From Marinobacter sediminum (GTDB lineage Bacteria > Pseudomonadota > Gammaproteobacteria > Pseudomonadales > Oleiphilaceae): a stretch of 64,000 bases of DNA. The notes below the pieces were generated by a model. That model saw only the letters and a list, made by a program, of their open reading frames with translations. It had not been told where the DNA came from and searched no databases. The position numbers were made by a program, and so were the translations under genes. The stretch lies in the NCBI RefSeq assembly GCF_016820575.1, contig NZ_JAEMQH010000002.1, forward strand, positions 124,001-188,000, read 5' to 3'. Shown here in pieces: positions 1 to 7,990 of this stretch; the first letter of the stretch is position 1; each line of letters opens with the position of its first letter.

Positions 1-127
1 CCTGAACCTCGATGTACGTTGCGGTGGCGTGCACAGACCAAAAGCAGCCAGGCTCACCGCAGGGCTACTTGCTTGCCTGACGTTTTTGCTTGGTGCTTAA
101 TGGGCGCCTGAAACAGGGAACCGATCT
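1..127. other. Left-edge sequence, no assignable gene
   Basis: One forward frame is open from the edge to a TAA at 98-100 and ends in a hydrophobic run. It could be the C-terminus of a gene that starts outside the window, but about 32 codons are too few to identify. The rest is the short leader of the next gene. Confidence 0.3.
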
Positions 128-970
128 ATGCTCAGTTATCTTCATGCTTTTCACGCTGGCAATTTTGCCGATGTTCAAAAACACTCAGCTTTGGCACTGG
201 CCGCCACGATGATGCAGTCCAAGAAGTCCGGGATTGCCTTCATCGATACCCACGCTGGCAGTGCTGTTTATGATCTTGGTAGCGAGCGGGCCCGAAAAAC
301 CGGTGAAGCGGATAGCGGTATACAAAAGCTCTGGGCGGCACGCGAACGCCTCAGTTCATCGGACTGGCAACCAGTGCTTAGTGTTCTGGCTGGCCTGAAC
401 GGAAAGACAGCCCAGCTCAGACGTTACCCGGGATCGCCGGCCTGGTTTCGTCATTTTTTGCGGGACGATGATTCACTGGTTACCTTTGAGCTGCACCCAA
501 CCGAAGGTGAGCTACTGTCTGATTGGGCATCGTCTCCGAAGATTCGGGTGGTAAAAGCCGATGGCCTGTCAGGCATGCTCAATCTACTTCCTCCACGGCA
601 GCCACGGCTGCTGGTGCTGATCGATCCATCCTACGAGATCAAATCCGATTACGCCGATGTCGCGGCAACGTTGCAAAAGGCCTGGCAGAAATGCCGTCAC
701 GGCGTTTACCTTATCTGGTACCCCATCCTGACTAGTGGGCTCCAGCAGGAACTGCTCGAAGCAGTGCGGCAGGGTTCGGTCCGGAAAGTGCTGCGAAGTG
801 AGGTTCATCTTGAACAGCCGCCGGAGCGCGGCATGACCGGCTCAGGCATGCTGGTGGTCAACCCGCCATGGGGCTTTGATGATCGCCTGTCGGCGATGAT
901 CGAAAAGATTAAGGAGGGCCCGGAAGGTCTCGGTGTCAGCCACCACCTGGACTGGCTGGTGCCGGAGTAG
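128..970 (+). CDS. rlmJ: 23S rRNA (adenine(2030)-N6)-methyltransferase RlmJ
   Basis: RlmJ transfers a methyl group from S-adenosylmethionine to N6 of A2030 in 23S rRNA and acts in the cytoplasm on naked rRNA. The 280-residue length and the N-terminal stretch beginning MLSYLHAFHAGNFADV, followed by FIDTHAGSAVYDL, are typical of the family. The catalytic N6-adenine motif, usually DPPY in E. coli RlmJ, reads IDPSYE here (around residues 163-168), with serine in place of the second proline. The start is preceded by a CAGGGAA ribosome-binding site. The gene stands alone and ends two bases before the convergent TRAP-binding-protein gene. Family assignment is secure; the effect of the motif change is unknown. 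Confidence 0.93.
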   Translation: MLSYLHAFHAGNFADVQKHSALALAATMMQSKKSGIAFIDTHAGSAVYDLGSERARKTGEADSGIQKLWAARERLSSSDWQPVLSVLAGLNGKTAQLRRYPGSPAWFRHFLRDDDSLVTFELHPTEGELLSDWASSPKIRVVKADGLSGMLNLLPPRQPRLLVLIDPSYEIKSDYADVAATLQKAWQKCRHGVYLIWYPILTSGLQQELLEAVRQGSVRKVLRSEVHLEQPPERGMTGSGMLVVNPPWGFDDRLSAMIEKIKEGPEGLGVSHHLDWLVPE

Positions 971-983
971 AGTCAGCCTCCGG
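962..983. terminator. Small hairpin spanning two convergent stop codons
   Basis: CCGGAG (962-967) pairs with CTCCGG (978-983). The ten-base loop holds the end of rlmJ's stop codon and the complement of the facing gene's stop. Only a short TTT follows on the plus side, so a shared weak terminator is possible but not certain. Confidence 0.3.
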
Positions 984-2070
984 TTTCGCTCGCTGACTCT
1001 GGCGCCTGATTCTCCAGAGTCTCCACAAGCTGCTGGATACGTTTCAGAATCTCGGTGCCCCGCTCGCCCGTTGCATTGATATAGTCCTGACGGACGGGTT
1101 GGCTGGCTTCGGCAAAGACCGCACGTTCCTCTTCGGTAAGCTCAACCACCTTGAGCTGCTCGCCTTCCAGCATCGTTTTCAGCCGTGCCTGATTTAGCTC
1201 TTCTTGAGAGCGCCAGGCTATTTCGGCGACTTCCTTCAGAGAACTGTCTAGCCACTGCTGCTGCTTCTCTGGCAATGCCTGATACCAGTCCCGGTTGGTG
1301 ACCAGTGAGGCGATGAACTGAGTAGGGCGGGCAATGGTCAGGGTGCTCTGAACTTCGTAGAACTCCATCTCTTCAATCGCGAAAACCGGGTTGGCCTGGG
1401 CGTCGATTTTACGCAGCTGAAGATCGGTATAGACCTGGGAGAAGGGCGTTTGTTCGGGTTGCGCGCCATAGGCGCGGTAGCTGGCGGCCGCCATGTCGGA
1501 GGTCATGGTTCGGATGCGCAGATCCTGGAAGTCCGCCGGCGACCGCAGCGGCTTGTTTGCGGTCCAGGTCATCCAGCCCTCTGGCACGAACGCCAGCAGT
1601 TTCAGGTTCCGGCTGGCGTAGGGTGTTTCGAACATGGCCAGCAGCTCAGGGCTGGCCAGCAGCTGGCGATTCACGTTGCCGTCGTCGGACAGCAGGTAAT
1701 GCAGGGTGAAGACACCCACTTCCGGAATCTGGTCAGCCAGGTGCCCGGGGGAGGCAAATGCCAGTTGCACCGAGCCGTTCTTGGCCAGTTCGGTCAGCTG
1801 TGCCGAGGTGCCCAGGGAGCCGTAGGGAAAGATGTCCAGCAGGATTCTGCCATCCGAGCGTTCTTCAATACTCTCTTTTAGTGCCTGGGCGTAGGCGTGT
1901 TGTACACTGCCCTCAATTTCTTCCAGGGCGAAGCGCCAGGTGACGGGGTATTCTGGGGGCGTGGTTTCCGGCGTCGCCTTACCCAATGACGTGGATTCAC
2001 TCTCAGAACAGCCGGCCATGGACAGCAGCAGGATTGCCAGGAAGGGAAGCCAGTGGCCCGTGATGCGCAT
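973..2070 (-). CDS. TRAP transporter substrate-binding lipoprotein, DctP family
   Basis: This is a periplasmic solute receptor of the DctP/TRAP type, which would capture an organic acid and deliver it to a DctQM-type permease. The N-terminus is a lipoprotein signal with lipobox SMAGC (Cys21), so the receptor should be membrane-tethered rather than free. The body shows the DctP pattern: an AYAQALKESIEERSDGRI helix near residue 60, a LRIRTM segment near 185, the family's conserved arginine region, and a long C-terminal helix. A GGAGAACGGG site precedes the ATG. No permease gene for it lies in the neighbourhood, so it is an orphan and the substrate cannot be read from sequence. Confidence 0.85.
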   Translation of the reverse strand: MRITGHWLPFLAILLLSMAGCSESESTSLGKATPETTPPEYPVTWRFALEEIEGSVQHAYAQALKESIEERSDGRILLDIFPYGSLGTSAQLTELAKNGSVQLAFASPGHLADQIPEVGVFTLHYLLSDDGNVNRQLLASPELLAMFETPYASRNLKLLAFVPEGWMTWTANKPLRSPADFQDLRIRTMTSDMAAASYRAYGAQPEQTPFSQVYTDLQLRKIDAQANPVFAIEEMEFYEVQSTLTIARPTQFIASLVTNRDWYQALPEKQQQWLDSSLKEVAEIAWRSQEELNQARLKTMLEGEQLKVVELTEEERAVFAEASQPVRQDYINATGERGTEILKRIQQLVETLENQAPESASETGG

Positions 2071-2165
2071 ATCCCGTTCTCCAGAGCCGGGGTGAATGTT
2101 TAACTGCCGCTAAAGTAACACATTTGGACTGGAGCCTTCCTGTCCACTGCCGTCGGAGTAAGAGT

Positions 2166-3074
2166 ATGACAAACCAGAAGCAGGCGATGCTATACGGGCT
2201 CGCGACTGTCCTGCTTTGGTCCACCGTTGCCACCGCCTTCAAACTGGCGCTGCGGGAGTTGGCGCCGGTCGAAATGCTGTTGATCGCGTGTACCTCGTCG
2301 GTGCTGGTGATCGCGATCATTCTGATGATTCAAGGCCGCTGGCATCAGGTTTTTTCACTCAGTCGCCGGCAATACGCCCAGTCGTTTGGTATGGGGCTGA
2401 TCAATCCCTGTCTGTATTACTTCGTGCTGTTCGGTGCCTTTGATCGTCTGCCTGCCCAGGAGGCGCAGCCGCTGAATTACACCTGGGCCCTGGTGCTGGC
2501 GTACCTGTCCGTGCCTTTCCTGGGACAGCGGTTAAGAAAGACCGACATCCTTGCCGGACTGGTGTGCTACGCCGGCGTGGTGGTGATTGCCACCCGGGGT
2601 GCGGTAACGTCACTCACGTTCTCGGATCCGCTGGGGGTGTCGCTGGCCATTGGCAGCACCGTGATCTGGGCGTCTTATTGGATACTGGCAACCCGGGACG
2701 CCCGGGATCCGGTGGTCGGCCTGTTCCTCAATTTCCTGTTCGGGTTGCCGGTAATTGCATTGATTTGCGGGCTGACCGAGGGCTTTAACCTGCCGGGCCC
2801 CGGGGCTTTTGCTGCGGCCGTGTATGTCGGGGTCTTCGAAATGGGGATCGCGTTCGTGCTCTGGTCGTACGCCATGAAGAAGGCCGAAAACACGTCTCGG
2901 GTCAGCAACCTGATTTTTATCTCCCCGTTCTTGTCGCTGGTCTTTATCTACTTCATTCTGGGTGAACAGATCCTGCCCTCTACTTACATTGGGCTGGTGC
3001 TGATCGTCGCGGGTCTTTGGCTGCAGCAGAAAAAAGTTCGGGTTCGGGAGCAGGCACTGGCCCATGGCTCCTGA
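2166..3074 (+). CDS. DMT-superfamily permease, EamA domain
   Basis: An inner-membrane drug/metabolite transporter with about ten hydrophobic helices arranged as two EamA repeats (roughly residues 5-135 and 150-290). Members export or import amino acids, nucleobases and similar small metabolites; the substrate is not predictable here. I start it at the ATG after the GGAGTAAGAG ribosome-binding site. An in-frame upstream codon would add a 14-residue basic leader that breaks the first helix. Its last bases overlap the next gene by 11 nt, implying co-translation. Confidence 0.85.
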   Translation: MTNQKQAMLYGLATVLLWSTVATAFKLALRELAPVEMLLIACTSSVLVIAIILMIQGRWHQVFSLSRRQYAQSFGMGLINPCLYYFVLFGAFDRLPAQEAQPLNYTWALVLAYLSVPFLGQRLRKTDILAGLVCYAGVVVIATRGAVTSLTFSDPLGVSLAIGSTVIWASYWILATRDARDPVVGLFLNFLFGLPVIALICGLTEGFNLPGPGAFAAAVYVGVFEMGIAFVLWSYAMKKAENTSRVSNLIFISPFLSLVFIYFILGEQILPSTYIGLVLIVAGLWLQQKKVRVREQALAHGS

Positions 3075-3342
3075 GTGGTTTGTCTACATGGTCCGGACGT
3101 CCGGGGGCGCACTGTATACCGGCATCACCACCGACGTGGAACGCCGGTTTTCCGAACACCAGGCGGGCGCACCGAAAGGCGCGCGTAGTCTTCGGGGCAA
3201 GGGGCCGCTCACCTTGGTATTTCACGCATCGGCTGGTGATCGCAGCCGGGCATCCCGCCTGGAATGGCGCATCAAGCAGTGGACGCGGGCGCGCAAAGAG
3301 GCGCTGGTCAGTGGGCGGCTCACGCTGCCAGATGACGTTTGA
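3064..3342 (+). CDS. GIY-YIG nuclease superfamily protein (UPF0213/YhbQ-like)
   Basis: A 92-residue single-domain GIY-YIG protein. The motif appears as VYMV near residue 8 and LYTGIT near residue 18, followed by the conserved Arg in DVERRFSEH. The C-terminal half carries the [13 protein letters not shown] signature of the short YhbQ/UPF0213 group. These proteins have a nuclease fold and some act on DNA, but the physiological role is unclear. The gene overlaps the upstream permease by 11 nt and runs 23 nt into the 3' end of the convergent esterase gene. Confidence 0.85.
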   Translation: MAPEWFVYMVRTSGGALYTGITTDVERRFSEHQAGAPKGARSLRGKGPLTLVFHASAGDRSRASRLEWRIKQWTRARKEALVSGRLTLPDDV

Positions 3343-4213
3343 TGTGTGCCCCAGCGCCGGCCACCGCGTCGGTCGCCCGGTCCAGTTGGCCGCTGTGAAT
3401 CTGAAACACGTGCCAGAGGCTGTTGAAGATCTCGAGCGTTGTGGACACATCATCCCGCTGCGCGGCTGCGGCCAGTCGCTCGGCATCGTTGAGCAGCATT
3501 TCTTCGCTACCGGCCTGGATCAGGAGCGGTGGCAGGCCTGACAGGTCACCGTAAACCGGTGAGATCAGCGGGTTGGTCAGCGGCTCGCTCCCGCTATACA
3601 GTCGTGCCGCTTTTCCGGTCCAGCGGGGCTGCAGTACGGGTTCGATTTCCGGGGCATAAAGGTGTTGCTGGGTCAGGTCGACCCAGGGCGAGAAAACGGT
3701 TAGTGATGACGGCAATGGCAGCTGCCGATCTCTGAGTCGCATGGCCAGTGCAACGGTTAGCCCGCCGCCTGCGGAATCCCCGGCGATGGCAATTTGCGCC
3801 GGGGCGACACCCTGTTCCAGCAGGGCCGAGTACACCGCCTCGACGTCGTCCAGAGCGGCCGGGAAGGGATGTTCCGGCGCTAACCGGTAGTCGGGAGTGA
3901 TTACCGTGCAGCCGCTGGCCTTGGCCAGGTGACCGGTAAGGCCACGGTGGGTGGCCGCGGAACCAATAATAAAACCACCACCGTGCAGATACAGTAAGAC
4001 GCCCCGGCTGGTGTCACCAAACAGGGTCCGGGTGACGGGCAGGCCGCCGATGGAATCCTGCTCAAAGCGGCACCCTCGGGGCGGCACGGAGCTGCGATAA
4101 GCCTGGCGGGTGAGGGTGCGTTGAAGCTGCACTGGCACCGCCGGGTGAAGCACCGGGCGTACCAATCGTCGCATGGTCTGGCGCAGGCCCGCCTCAAGAA
4201 GGTGTTGCAGCAT
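3320..4213 (-). CDS. Alpha/beta hydrolase, hormone-sensitive-lipase-type esterase (family IV)
   Basis: A probable carboxylesterase acting on short or medium acyl esters. The oxyanion-hole motif is present as LHGGGF near residue 76, and the nucleophile elbow as GDSAGGG near residue 147. The likely acid and base are the Asp of LLNDAERL and the His of WHVFQIH near the C-terminus. Length (297 aa) fits family IV. No signal peptide is evident, so it is probably cytoplasmic. The first 35 residues are arginine-rich and unlike the core fold. It is convergent with the GIY-YIG gene and divergent from the next hydrolase, so it seems to be its own unit. The natural substrate is unknown. Confidence 0.85.
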   Translation of the reverse strand: MLQHLLEAGLRQTMRRLVRPVLHPAVPVQLQRTLTRQAYRSSVPPRGCRFEQDSIGGLPVTRTLFGDTSRGVLLYLHGGGFIIGSAATHRGLTGHLAKASGCTVITPDYRLAPEHPFPAALDDVEAVYSALLEQGVAPAQIAIAGDSAGGGLTVALAMRLRDRQLPLPSSLTVFSPWVDLTQQHLYAPEIEPVLQPRWTGKAARLYSGSEPLTNPLISPVYGDLSGLPPLLIQAGSEEMLLNDAERLAAAAQRDDVSTTLEIFNSLWHVFQIHSGQLDRATDAVAGAGAHIKRHLAA

Positions 4214-4292
4214 CTGTGTTCTACCCCCGCTATGCGTTAGGATTGCAGATCAAACAGGTTATTAATCAATCATGACAGGCGTTTAACTCTAC

Positions 4293-5321
4293 GTGTACTG
4301 GAAAACAGATACCATAGAAATTCCGGATTGGGACAGGCATTCGCTGTTAGATCGGCTGGAGGCTTTTGACCCTGCGACTCCGAGGGAGTTAAGCGACCAG
4401 ATGGTCGCCTACTGCCGCTTTTACGGCCTGGACCTGTGGGTCGAGCACCCCGAGGTGGTTTACCATCAGGGCTATGTAGAGGCGGGACGTCATCAGGTTA
4501 TGGTGCATTATTACCGGCTGCCTGAGTCGTTTACCCCGCGGGGTACGGTCTTCATCCTGCATGGTTATTTCGATCATGTCGGGTTGTACAGCCAGCTCAT
4601 CGATCGGTGCCTGGGTGCTGGATTTGACGTGCTGGCGTACGATCAGCCGGGCCATGGTTTGTCCAGCGGGACGCCGGCCGCCATTGGCAGCTTCATCGAG
4701 TACCAGGGTGTGTTGTCGGATGTGATGGCACATGTGCAGACGAAAGTCCGCCAACCCTGGTTTGCGGTGGGGCAGAGTACCGGTGGTGCGATCCTTATCG
4801 ATTACCTGCTGTCCAATGGTCATAGTCAGCAAACGTCTGCCTTCCGGAAGGTGGTGTTGCTGGCGCCTCTGGTACGACCGATGGGGTGGTTGGGAGCGAA
4901 GGTGCTGCACAGCCTGATGAAGCCTTTCATCACGCGCTGGCGGAGGGCCTTTTCCGCGAACAGCGGAAACTCCCGGTTCCTGCGGTTCCTGCGTGAGCAC
5001 GATCCACTGCAGGCGCGGGCGGTGCATGTAGACTGGGTGGGCGCTTTGCGCAGCTGGGTGCCCCATATTGAATCTGCGCGGCCAGTGGATTTTCCAGTAA
5101 CCGTGGTGCAGGGAGAGAAGGATCTGACGGTGGATTGGGAGCACAATCTGCGGATTATCCGCAACAAATTCTCGTCGGTTGAGGAGCTGAGAATCCCGGA
5201 CGGACGCCATCACCTGGTGAATGAAGCCCAGGATCTGCAAGCGACCGTATTCAATACCATCATTGACACATTTTCGAACCCGTCGGCGCAGACTGAAGGA
5301 AAAACCGCAGCTGGCCGCTAA
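4293..5321 (+). CDS. Alpha/beta hydrolase, serine aminopeptidase S33 / monoglyceride-lipase-like
   Basis: A cytoplasmic alpha/beta hydrolase of the lysophospholipase-like (Hydrolase_4) type. LHGYFDHVG near residue 90 supplies the oxyanion-hole strand, GQSTGG near residue 157 is the nucleophile elbow with Ser in the centre, and VVQGEKDLTVDW and DGRHHLVNE near the C-terminus supply the acid and the catalytic His. Translation appears to begin at a GTG, with no strong ribosome-binding site, because a stop codon closes the frame just upstream. It lies 22 bp before the OmpA-like gene and may be cotranscribed with it. Lipid turnover is a reasonable but unproven role. Confidence 0.83.
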   Translation: MYWKTDTIEIPDWDRHSLLDRLEAFDPATPRELSDQMVAYCRFYGLDLWVEHPEVVYHQGYVEAGRHQVMVHYYRLPESFTPRGTVFILHGYFDHVGLYSQLIDRCLGAGFDVLAYDQPGHGLSSGTPAAIGSFIEYQGVLSDVMAHVQTKVRQPWFAVGQSTGGAILIDYLLSNGHSQQTSAFRKVVLLAPLVRPMGWLGAKVLHSLMKPFITRWRRAFSANSGNSRFLRFLREHDPLQARAVHVDWVGALRSWVPHIESARPVDFPVTVVQGEKDLTVDWEHNLRIIRNKFSSVEELRIPDGRHHLVNEAQDLQATVFNTIIDTFSNPSAQTEGKTAAGR

Positions 5322-5343
5322 TGAGAGAACACAGGAGATAGTT

Positions 5344-6000
5344 GTGAAAAAAACGATTCTTGCTTTCGCGGTGGCAACCGTAGGACTTGGCGGTTGCATG
5401 ACTTACGATCCGTACACCGGTGAAGAAAAGACCTCCAGTGCCACCAAGGGTAGTATTATTGGAGCTCTGGGCGGTGCGGCCGTTGGCGCAGCGACCTCCA
5501 GCAAAAGCGACCGTGGTAAGGGCGCGCTGATCGGTGCTGCCGGTGGTGCGGCCATCGGCGGTGGTATCGGTTACTACATGGATAAGCAGGAAGCACAGCT
5601 GCGCCGGAAACTGGAAGGTTCCGGTGTGCGCGTTGTCCGTAACGGTGACCAGATTGAACTGATCATGCCGGGCAACATCACCTTTGATCTCAACCAGTCG
5701 TCCATCAAGCCGTCGTTCACCGATACGCTGGATTCCGTTGCTCTGGTTCTGAAAGAGTTCGACAAGACCATCATCCAGATTGAAGGCCATACCGACAGCT
5801 CCGGTTCCCAGAGCTACAATCAGTTGCTGAGCGAGCAGCGCGCCAGCTCCGTTCGCGATTTTCTGTTGAATCAGAACATTGCACCAAAGCGTACCCGCGC
5901 CGTGGGTTATGGTGAGCGCTACCCGCTGGCCTCCAACGACAGTGCCGCCGGGCGTGAGCAGAACCGCCGGGTTGAGCTGACGCTGGTGCCGATGCAGTAA
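5344..6000 (+). CDS. OmpA-family lipoprotein with glycine-zipper domain
   Basis: A 218-residue outer-membrane lipoprotein. It has a signal peptide with lipobox LGGC (Cys18), then a glycine-zipper segment (about residues 35-80, repeated GALGGAAVGAA-type blocks), and a C-terminal OmpA peptidoglycan-binding domain (about 105-215) with the signature GHTDSSGSQSYN and a C-terminal NRRVEL. It resembles the YiaD/Pal-like group that links the outer membrane to peptidoglycan. I start it at GTG because AGGAGAT lies just upstream and the signal peptide begins there. A strong hairpin terminator follows. Confidence 0.9.
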   Translation: MKKTILAFAVATVGLGGCMTYDPYTGEEKTSSATKGSIIGALGGAAVGAATSSKSDRGKGALIGAAGGAAIGGGIGYYMDKQEAQLRRKLEGSGVRVVRNGDQIELIMPGNITFDLNQSSIKPSFTDTLDSVALVLKEFDKTIIQIEGHTDSSGSQSYNQLLSEQRASSVRDFLLNQNIAPKRTRAVGYGERYPLASNDSAAGREQNRRVELTLVPMQ

Positions 6001-6009
6001 ACAGGCAGT

Positions 6010-6050
6010 AATCGGCCAGTGATCGTCCCGTAATTGGGCGCTGGCCGATT
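6010..6050. repeat. Inverted repeat after the OmpA-like gene
   Basis: AATCGGCCAG (6010-6019) is perfectly complementary to CTGGCCGATT (6041-6050). No T-run follows, so it may protect the mRNA 3' end ahead of the true terminator. Confidence 0.5.
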
Positions 6051-6059
6051 CGATGACAC

Positions 6060-6094
6060 AAAAAAGGCTTCGGTATCTAACCGAAGCCTTTTTT
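6060..6094. terminator. Bidirectional rho-independent terminator
   Basis: An AAGGCTTCGGT arm and its complement ACCGAAGCCTT enclose a five-base loop, with an A-run before and a T-run after. It can therefore stop transcription in both directions, and it sits between two convergent genes. Confidence 0.92.
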
Positions 6095-6128
6095 AATGCT
6101 TTTCGCTAAAACCTGAGTGCCGGCGGCA

Positions 6129-6410
6129 TCAGTTCTTACCAGGCAGCCAGTCGTCGATACGCTGCTTCAGGCTGTCCAGTTGGTCAGCACTGGAATCCTT
6201 CACTTCACTCAGCTTGTCCTTGGCAGTGTCGATCTGGGCTTCAAGGGCTTGGATTTTCTCCGAGAACTCCCGCTGAACTTCTGCCTCGGACTGTTCATCT
6301 TTGGCTTTGGCCATCTTCTCTTCAGCTTGTGCCCGCAGGCTCTCAACCTGTTTGCTCCAGTGATCGGTCTGGGTTTCCAGTTTGTGCTGCAGTGATTCCT
6401 TCAAAGACAT
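6129..6410 (-). CDS. Small coiled-coil protein, function unknown
   Basis: A 93-residue, charged, almost wholly helical protein with heptad-like spacing from about residue 10 to 85 (SKQVESLRAQAEEKM, KIQALEAQIDTAKDKL). No signal peptide or membrane segment is visible. The start is the ATG seven bases after AAGGAG; a longer frame would add eight residues without a ribosome-binding site. I do not recognise a named family. The composition resembles small stress or hydrophilin-like proteins, but that is only an analogy. It is monocistronic. Confidence 0.72.
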   Translation of the reverse strand: MSLKESLQHKLETQTDHWSKQVESLRAQAEEKMAKAKDEQSEAEVQREFSEKIQALEAQIDTAKDKLSEVKDSSADQLDSLKQRIDDWLPGKN

Positions 6411-6435
6411 ACACGACTCCTTTTCGATGAACATT

Positions 6436-6454
6436 CAGGCGCTTTCGGCGCCTG
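6436..6454. other. Hairpin in the 5' leader of the coiled-coil gene
   Basis: CAGGCGC (6436-6442) pairs with GCGCCTG (6448-6454) around a TTTCG loop. It lies about 26 bases upstream of the ATG at 6410, so it would sit in the mRNA leader and could affect stability or ribosome loading. Confidence 0.45.
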
Positions 6455-6650
6455 ACTATTACATGGTGGGAGGCTGCCAATTCTCAAGGGCGATTCCATG
6501 GACAGCTGATTAAATTATTGAAATGTGGAACTAAATTAAGGCTATTCCCGTGATTTTCATAACGTGGGGTGCCAACGTGGGCGCGCAGTCGCGTGCAAAA
6601 CGCGCACTGGTAACTCTAATGACAAGAATCAACGAGTAAGGAGTTTTTTC

Positions 6651-7925
6651 GTGAACAAGACTTTATGGATTGCCGCCCCGCTCGCAATCACGCTTGCCGC
6701 CGCGCCCCTTGCCCATGGTGGGCCACTGTTTGATCTGGCCGAACCGCTCCTCGGCCAAACTGAAGTTCCCGGTGCTGCAGCCTCCGCTGGCGACGTGATT
6801 CCTGGGCGTTTCATCCTGACCCTGGACCCGGCGTTGCCGACACTGCTCAATACCTCCAGCCTCGAAACCGCCGTCCAGCAATTGCTGACTGCAACCGGTG
6901 GCGGAGAACTGCTGCACCTATACAATACCGCCATGACCGGCGCCGCCGTTGCGTTGTCTGAAAGCCAGGCCGCTTTGCTGACGTCTATGCCGGGCGTGCA
7001 GGCGGTGGAGCCGGACCGTGTGGTTCTGGCCTCCGAAACCCAGCAGGACGCCACCTGGGGACTGGATCGCGTGGACCAGGCGTTCCTGCCGCTGAATGAT
7101 CGCTACGCTTACCCTGCCAATGCAGGCAACGGCGTAACCGTGTATGTGATTGATACCGGTCTGAGAGACTCGCACACTGAATTTACCGGACGCGTGAGCG
7201 AAGGCCGAAATTTCGCCGGTGCCGGTGGCCTGGGGTTACCCCTGTTTGGTTTGCTGGGCGGTGAGGCCAGCGATCCGGAAGATACGTCTGACTGTAATGG
7301 CCACGGCACCCACGTATCCAGTACTGCTGTGGGCACCGAGTATGGTATTGCCAAGGGCGCTGCCATCGCCCCAATCCGGGTGCTGAACTGTGCCGGCGCC
7401 GGCAGTAACTCGGACGTGATTGCCGGCGTGGACTGGGTCGCTGAAAACCATGAAGCCCCAGCCGTTGCCAACATGTCCCTGGGTGGTGGTAATTCGACGG
7501 CGCTGGACAACGCCGTGCGTGGTGCCATCGAGGAAGGCGTGACCTTTGTGGTTGCCGCCGGTAACGATGATGCAGACGCCTGCAGCGGCTCGCCGAACCG
7601 GGTTGCTGAGGCGGTCACGGTGGGCAGCACCACTCGCAATGACGAACGCTCCTCGTTTTCCAACCATGGCAGCTGCCTGGATCTGTTCGCTCCGGGCTCC
7701 AACATCACAGCAGCCTGGTATCAGAGTGACAACCAGACCAATACCATCAGTGGCACGTCGATGGCGTCGCCTCATGTTGCCGGTAACGCCGCTCTTCTGC
7801 TGGCCGCGGATGGCCAGCTAACCCCGGCAGCAGTGCACGAAGCACTGGTGCAGCAAACCACGCCCAACGTGCTGTCGGGTATCAAGGCCGGTTCTCCAAA
7901 CCTGCTGTTGCGCGTTCAACAGTAA
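6651..7925 (+). CDS. Secreted subtilisin-like serine protease (S8, proteinase K-like)
   Basis: A 424-residue exported subtilase. The N-terminus is a Sec signal peptide ending near LAHGG, followed by an I9-type inhibitor prodomain (about residues 45-120, beginning GRFILTLDP). The catalytic domain carries the triad Asp168 (VIDTG), His218 (GHGTHVSS) and Ser370 (GTSMASPH), so it should be active. It is expected to mature by cleaving its propeptide after export. The GTG start is preceded by TAAGGAG; longer frames lack both a ribosome-binding site and a good signal peptide. A strong terminator follows. It is probably an extracellular scavenging protease. Confidence 0.92.
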   Translation: MNKTLWIAAPLAITLAAAPLAHGGPLFDLAEPLLGQTEVPGAAASAGDVIPGRFILTLDPALPTLLNTSSLETAVQQLLTATGGGELLHLYNTAMTGAAVALSESQAALLTSMPGVQAVEPDRVVLASETQQDATWGLDRVDQAFLPLNDRYAYPANAGNGVTVYVIDTGLRDSHTEFTGRVSEGRNFAGAGGLGLPLFGLLGGEASDPEDTSDCNGHGTHVSSTAVGTEYGIAKGAAIAPIRVLNCAGAGSNSDVIAGVDWVAENHEAPAVANMSLGGGNSTALDNAVRGAIEEGVTFVVAAGNDDADACSGSPNRVAEAVTVGSTTRNDERSSFSNHGSCLDLFAPGSNITAAWYQSDNQTNTISGTSMASPHVAGNAALLLAADGQLTPAAVHEALVQQTTPNVLSGIKAGSPNLLLRVQQ

Positions 7926-7938
7926 ACTGCAGGCCCAA

Positions 7939-7966
7939 AAAAACCGGGGTCTCGGCCCCGGTTTTT
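7939..7966. terminator. Bidirectional rho-independent terminator
   Basis: AAAAACCGGGG pairs with CCCCGGTTTTT, giving a GC-rich stem flanked by A and T runs. It separates the subtilase gene from the convergent serA. Confidence 0.92.
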
Positions 7967-7990
7967 ACTACCCGTTCATCGGTGCTTGCG

